DNA of 25,684 bases from Natronoplasma sp964602715 (GTDB lineage Archaea > Thermoplasmatota > Thermoplasmata > Halarchaeoplasmatales > Halarchaeoplasmataceae), in assembly GCA_964602715.1 (NCBI GenBank), contig CAZRSB010000027.1, positions 1-25,684 of the forward strand, in the 5' to 3' direction. The notes below the pieces were generated by a model that was given only the letters and a program-made list of their open reading frames with translations, was not told the origin of the DNA and ran no database searches. The position numbers and the translations under genes are program-made. Positions 22,885-25,684 of the stretch are shown here, piece by piece. Positions within the stretch are counted from its first letter, which is position 1. Each line of letters starts with the position of its first letter.

Positions 22885-23940
22885 ATGAATGTTGAAGCAT
22901 TGATAAGCGAAATAGGATTAAAAATAATATCCGCCCTCTTGATAATCATATCTGGTATAGTATTAGGTTTACTTTATAAAGGATTCGATAGAAAGATAAG
23001 TGCCATGATGCAGTCTCGGATCGGTCCACCAATAATTCAACCGTTCAGAGATGTTAGAAAGTTACTCAGCAAAGAAACCATCATTCCTGATGGTTCTATC
23101 GAGCTTCTTTTCAATCTAGCCCCTATAATAGCTCTTTTAGCCCCTCTTCTCGCCCTTCTATATATCCCGCTCGGACCTTTTGATCCTTTATTAGAGGGGT
23201 ACGGCGATATAATTTTAGTTCTATATCTGATGGCTTTGCCTCCACTAGCACTTGCAGTCGGAGGATCATCGAGTGGATCACCATACTCAACATTAGGGGC
23301 ACAAAGAAAAGTGGTCTTAATGATGAGTTATGAATTACCTCTAGCGATTTCTGTTATCGCAGTTGTTTGGAGAATCAGTACAACTATTGGTAATAATTTA
23401 AATCCATTTTCTATGCGAGTGATAAGCTCATATCCTGTATGGGAACAGGTTGGATTATTGGGATCATTTGGAATAGCTTTAGTAACTATCTCAATTATAG
23501 CCGTCATCCCAGGGGAACTTTCAAAAGAACCATTCGGGCAAGCCGAGGCTAAGACTGAGATCGCGGGTGGTGCTTTATCAGAGTACAGCGGGAGAAATCT
23601 AGCATTTTACTACATCGCAAGTTCAGTTCATATGGTCGTTTTAGGGAGTCTAATCATCTCACTATTTTTCCCATATCAACTCACGGAGATTTTGTATCCT
23701 TTAGTGGAAATTAACGGACTAGAATTACCCTATCTAGAGATGAGTTTATGGGCAATACTGGTAGATACTGCCTTTTTCCTTTTCAAATTACTGATTATCA
23801 TATACGTCGGGGTATCTATACTAGGTGTCTCTTTTGCAAGACTTCAGATAGACAAAGCCAGTTACTTATATTGGATACCTGTCTCTATCATGGCTTTTGT
23901 CGGCCTAATATTGGTCTTTGTGGAATATAGTTTATTTTAG
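22885..23940 (+). CDS. MbhM/NuoH-like membrane subunit
   Basis: This 351-residue membrane protein belongs to the complex I subunit 1 family (NuoH, MbhM, EchB, HycD), which anchors the catalytic arm and shapes the quinone or ferredoxin-linked cavity. Conserved stretches are MQSRIGPPIIQPFRDVRKLL and KETIIPDG near the N-terminus, SSSGSPYSTLGAQRKVVLMM, SYELPL, KEPFGQAEAKTEIAGGALS with EYSGRNLA, and ISILGVSFARLQIDKAS near the end. About eight hydrophobic helices are visible. The longer frame begins at GTG 22867, but GGAGGTG at 22869-22875 sits 9 nt before ATG 22885, so I use that. The operon ends here. No J, K, L or N-type catalytic or ferredoxin subunit follows, since the next gene is convergent. 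Confidence 0.92.
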   Translation: MNVEALISEIGLKIISALLIIISGIVLGLLYKGFDRKISAMMQSRIGPPIIQPFRDVRKLLSKETIIPDGSIELLFNLAPIIALLAPLLALLYIPLGPFDPLLEGYGDIILVLYLMALPPLALAVGGSSSGSPYSTLGAQRKVVLMMSYELPLAISVIAVVWRISTTIGNNLNPFSMRVISSYPVWEQVGLLGSFGIALVTISIIAVIPGELSKEPFGQAEAKTEIAGGALSEYSGRNLAFYYIASSVHMVVLGSLIISLFFPYQLTEILYPLVEINGLELPYLEMSLWAILVDTAFFLFKLLIIIYVGVSILGVSFARLQIDKASYLYWIPVSIMAFVGLILVFVEYSLF

Positions 23941-24001
23941 AAAAGTAAAAAGGCAATCAACATTTTTCCTGTATTTACCCTAACACAAGAGATGATTTTT
24001 T
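23941..24001. terminator. T-rich region between convergent MbhM-like and Usp genes
   Basis: The 77-nt gap has a T6 run on the plus strand (23996-24001) and, on the minus strand, T-rich CCTTTTTACTTTT (23941-23953). Each could end transcription of the gene that reads into it. No strong hairpin is visible. Confidence 0.3.
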
Positions 24002-24017
24002 ATCTACGAAGTGTTCT

Positions 24018-24893
24018 TCAATCTTCTATGAAAAGTATTGGATCTTTAGTCTCTACTATTATCTCTCTCTCCAATTTACCAACAGCAAAAGGAGGATAAA
24101 TCTTCCTCAATTTGTATTTTAAACCTGGTCTACCTAGACTTCCAACGATAAGATCATACTTTTTAGATTCCTTAACTATGTCTTCCTCAGGTTTTACAGC
24201 ACAGGACTTCAATTTATAATGAATGTCATTGTTTTTAGCGAATTCATATAATTTCTTGAAAGCGTGTTCTGTTTCTAATCTAAGATCGTCGAGATAGTTA
24301 AGATTTTCTAAACCCTTCTCTTTAAATGTACGTTCTGTCTCCCCACCACCTTGTGTAAGTAATACTTCAACTTCTCCATCAAAATATTTAGTCAATTTGA
24401 TAGCAAGATAACCTGCCCTCATAGAATATTTGCTCCCACTAGAGGGATGTAGGATTTTTTTTGGTTTCTTGATCTCAACAATATTATCAAAAAGGAGAAC
24501 TGGTGCATGGCTATGCTCTAACACATGCAAACATGTTCGACCTATCTCATGTGTTTGGGTGCCTGTTTTAGACTGAGTACCCATCACAATAAGGTCTATA
24601 TCATGTTTTTGAGAGTAATCTACAATTTCCTCACTAGGAACACCTTTTTTAACACTTTTTTTGATGTTATTTATATCCATTTCATGCAATATCTCATCTG
24701 CATCTTTGATAGCCATCTTAGCAGATTTCCTTAAATCCTCCATAAGGAGATCTGTTTTTGGGACGCTTCTATCACTAGTATTTATTACATTTAATACATG
24801 ATATTTGGCATCAGGGAAAGCATTCGCTGTATATTTTATAGCATTTTTAATAAGTTGAGAATCATCTGTAGCAATCAGTATATTTTCAAACAT
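24018..24893 (-). CDS. Universal stress protein, tandem Usp domains
   Basis: This 291-residue cytosolic protein has two Usp-like domains. The first (about residues 1-140) starts FENILIATDDSQLIKNAI and keeps DLIVMGTQSKTGTQTHEIGR with LEHSHAPVLLF. Its nucleotide loop is close to the ATP-binding G-2x-G-9x-G-S/T pattern. The second (about residues 145-291) begins KKILHPSSGSKYSMRAGYLA and ends DLIVGSLGRPGLKYKLR, with a final VETKDPILFIED; its loop is less canonical. Tandem-Usp proteins often sit beside transporters and may sense ATP/AMP. Next to the antiporter and H-I-M genes a regulatory role in ion or energy balance is possible, but this is positional inference. A minus-strand TATA element lies about 31 nt upstream. 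Confidence 0.85.
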   Translation of the reverse strand: MFENILIATDDSQLIKNAIKYTANAFPDAKYHVLNVINTSDRSVPKTDLLMEDLRKSAKMAIKDADEILHEMDINNIKKSVKKGVPSEEIVDYSQKHDIDLIVMGTQSKTGTQTHEIGRTCLHVLEHSHAPVLLFDNIVEIKKPKKILHPSSGSKYSMRAGYLAIKLTKYFDGEVEVLLTQGGGETERTFKEKGLENLNYLDDLRLETEHAFKKLYEFAKNNDIHYKLKSCAVKPEEDIVKESKKYDLIVGSLGRPGLKYKLRKIYPPFAVGKLEREIIVETKDPILFIED

Positions 24894-24918
24894 GTTAGAT
24901 TATCCTAATAGAATTTTC

Positions 24919-24930
24919 ATATATACTATT
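24919..24930 (-). promoter_or_regulatory. TATA box of the Usp gene
   Basis: Minus-strand AGTATATATGAA is centred about 31 nt before ATG 24893. Any insertion-sequence end to its right must therefore lie beyond about 24935 if this promoter predates the insertion. Confidence 0.5.
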
Positions 24931-24949
24931 TTTCCTTTTAGCGAATGGA

Positions 24950-25684
24950 TGTAGTATCCCGAAATCATTTATTAAAGATAAAACATCATCTATAATGAAG
25001 AAACTTGAAGATCGGGAGATCAAGTGGATCATCAAAATACTTGAGGAAGGAGACAGGACACAGAAAGAGATAGCGGATCTAAAGAATGTATCCCAGGGTA
25101 GGATTAGCCAGTTATGGAACGAATACAAAGAAACAGGGGATATACCAGAACTGAAGAAATCTGGTAGACCAAAAGAACCACTATCCAAAGAAGAGAAAAA
25201 GGTGATCGAAGAAAGCTATGAAAAATACAGAGCTTGTGCAGAATACCTTGAGGATATCATTCAGAAAGAAAATGGAATGAAAATAAGCCACAACAAGATC
25301 CACAACCATCTTAGGAGATTAGATATGGCTTCTGAAAACAAGAAAAAACAGGAAAAACGCAAATGGGTTCGTTGGGAAAGAGATCATTCTATGAGCCTTT
25401 GGCATACCGATTACAAATGGTTTGCTGATCTAGAAAAGTGGATGATAGCTTACGAAGATGATGCTTCAAGGATGTTAATGGGTTATAAGCTAGTGGATAA
25501 AGAAACTACAGAAAATGCTATCAAAACACTAGATGAAGCGATCGAGCAGTGGGGTAAGCCTAGAGAGATCTTAACTGATCAAGGAACTCAATTTTATGCC
25601 AGCGGTGGGGACAAAAAAGAGAAAGGATCATCTGAGTTTGAAGAATATCTTGCTAGTCAAGATATTCATCAGATCGTTGGAAGA
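24950..25684 (+). mobile_element. Insertion sequence with rve transposase, right part outside the window
   Basis: An rve-type transposase gene begins at 24995 and runs out of the window, so the element is only partly seen. TGTAGTATCCCG from 24950 would suit a 5'-TGT terminus as in IS481-type elements. The opposite end is not available, so the inverted repeat and target duplication cannot be verified and the left limit is a guess. Confidence 0.4.
24995..25684 (+). CDS. Transposase, HTH plus rve/DDE integrase core (3' end outside window)
   Basis: The frame is open for 230 codons to the window end. The N-terminus (residues 1-60) is a helix-turn-helix DNA-binding domain with KEIADLKNVSQGRISQLW and a KSGRPKEPLSKEE linker. 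A second helical domain follows (KISHNKIHNHLRRLDMA). The RNase H-like rve core begins near residue 130: WHTDYKW holds the first catalytic Asp, AYEDDASRMLMGYKLVDKET follows, and LTDQGTQFY holds the second. The catalytic Glu, expected about 35 residues later, lies outside the window, so intactness cannot be judged. It resembles IS481-type transposases more than IS630. TTTATTAAAG at 24968-24977 gives a TATA-like site about 23 nt before the ATG. Confidence 0.88.
   Translation, partial: MKKLEDREIKWIIKILEEGDRTQKEIADLKNVSQGRISQLWNEYKETGDIPELKKSGRPKEPLSKEEKKVIEESYEKYRACAEYLEDIIQKENGMKISHNKIHNHLRRLDMASENKKKQEKRKWVRWERDHSMSLWHTDYKWFADLEKWMIAYEDDASRMLMGYKLVDKETTENAIKTLDEAIEQWGKPREILTDQGTQFYASGGDKKEKGSSEFEEYLASQDIHQIVGR

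Noticed and set aside
20951..23940. Part of a complete complex I, Fpo or Mrp operon
   Set aside because: No other Nuo/Fpo or Mrp subunits are present, and the small middle gene resembles MbhI rather than NuoK or MrpC.
24895..25188. Minus-strand ORF opposite the transposase
   Set aside because: It is antisense to the transposase frame, Phe/Ser-rich and without recognisable motifs.

Overview
The window looks like a chromosomal segment of a euryarchaeote with moderately low G+C. Most genes have a TATA-like element about 24-33 nt before the start codon, which suits leaderless archaeal transcripts. Internal operon genes instead carry GGAGGTGA-type Shine-Dalgarno sites. The gene content is archaeal: archaeal-type Pgk, TyrRS with the Methanocaldococcus-type tyrosine pocket, pantoate kinase plus CoaBC, a HerA-type ATPase, DUF357, DUF2797 and an MBF1-type zinc-ribbon/HTH regulator. 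I cannot name the genus. A [NiFe]-hydrogenase maturation protease and Mbh-type membrane subunits suggest an anaerobic, hydrogen- or ferredoxin-linked metabolism.

Layout. 1-10.9 kb is mainly housekeeping. It holds a tRNA-Thr(CGT) cut by the window edge, a saccharopine dehydrogenase-family enzyme, pgk divergent from tyrS, a lipoprotein whose promoter abuts a 38-bp AT repeat, a DUF2797 protein divergent from an HD hydrolase, a HerA-type ATPase with DUF357, and a coaBC-pantoate kinase operon for coenzyme A. 10.9-14.0 kb holds a GNAT protein divergent from an operon of a DUF362 iron-sulfur protein and a short-chain L-threonine dehydrogenase.

14.0-17.2 kb is more accessory. It opens with a 49-bp tandem-repeat array, interrupted by three 100-N gaps, whose units are built of small palindromes. 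Then come a Cys/His-rich metal-binding-type protein with a helical tail, MBF1, an unrecognised Lys-rich protein with a probable winged helix, and the hydrogenase maturation protease.

17.2-24.9 kb is a membrane and ion-transport block. Two overlapping CPA2 (KefB-type) antiporters with NAD-binding tails run leftward. A rightward operon encodes MbhH-, MbhI- and MbhM-like proteins of a group-4 hydrogenase or related complex, but no catalytic or ferredoxin subunits. The MbhH-like protein has Gln at the positions where I place the conserved TM5 Glu and TM8 Lys of the proton path. A tandem-Usp protein follows, and the window ends inside an rve/DDE transposase gene.

The best candidates for something undescribed are the catalytic-subunit-free H-I-M membrane module with altered proton-path residues, and the palindromic 49-bp array beside the Cys/His-rich protein gene.
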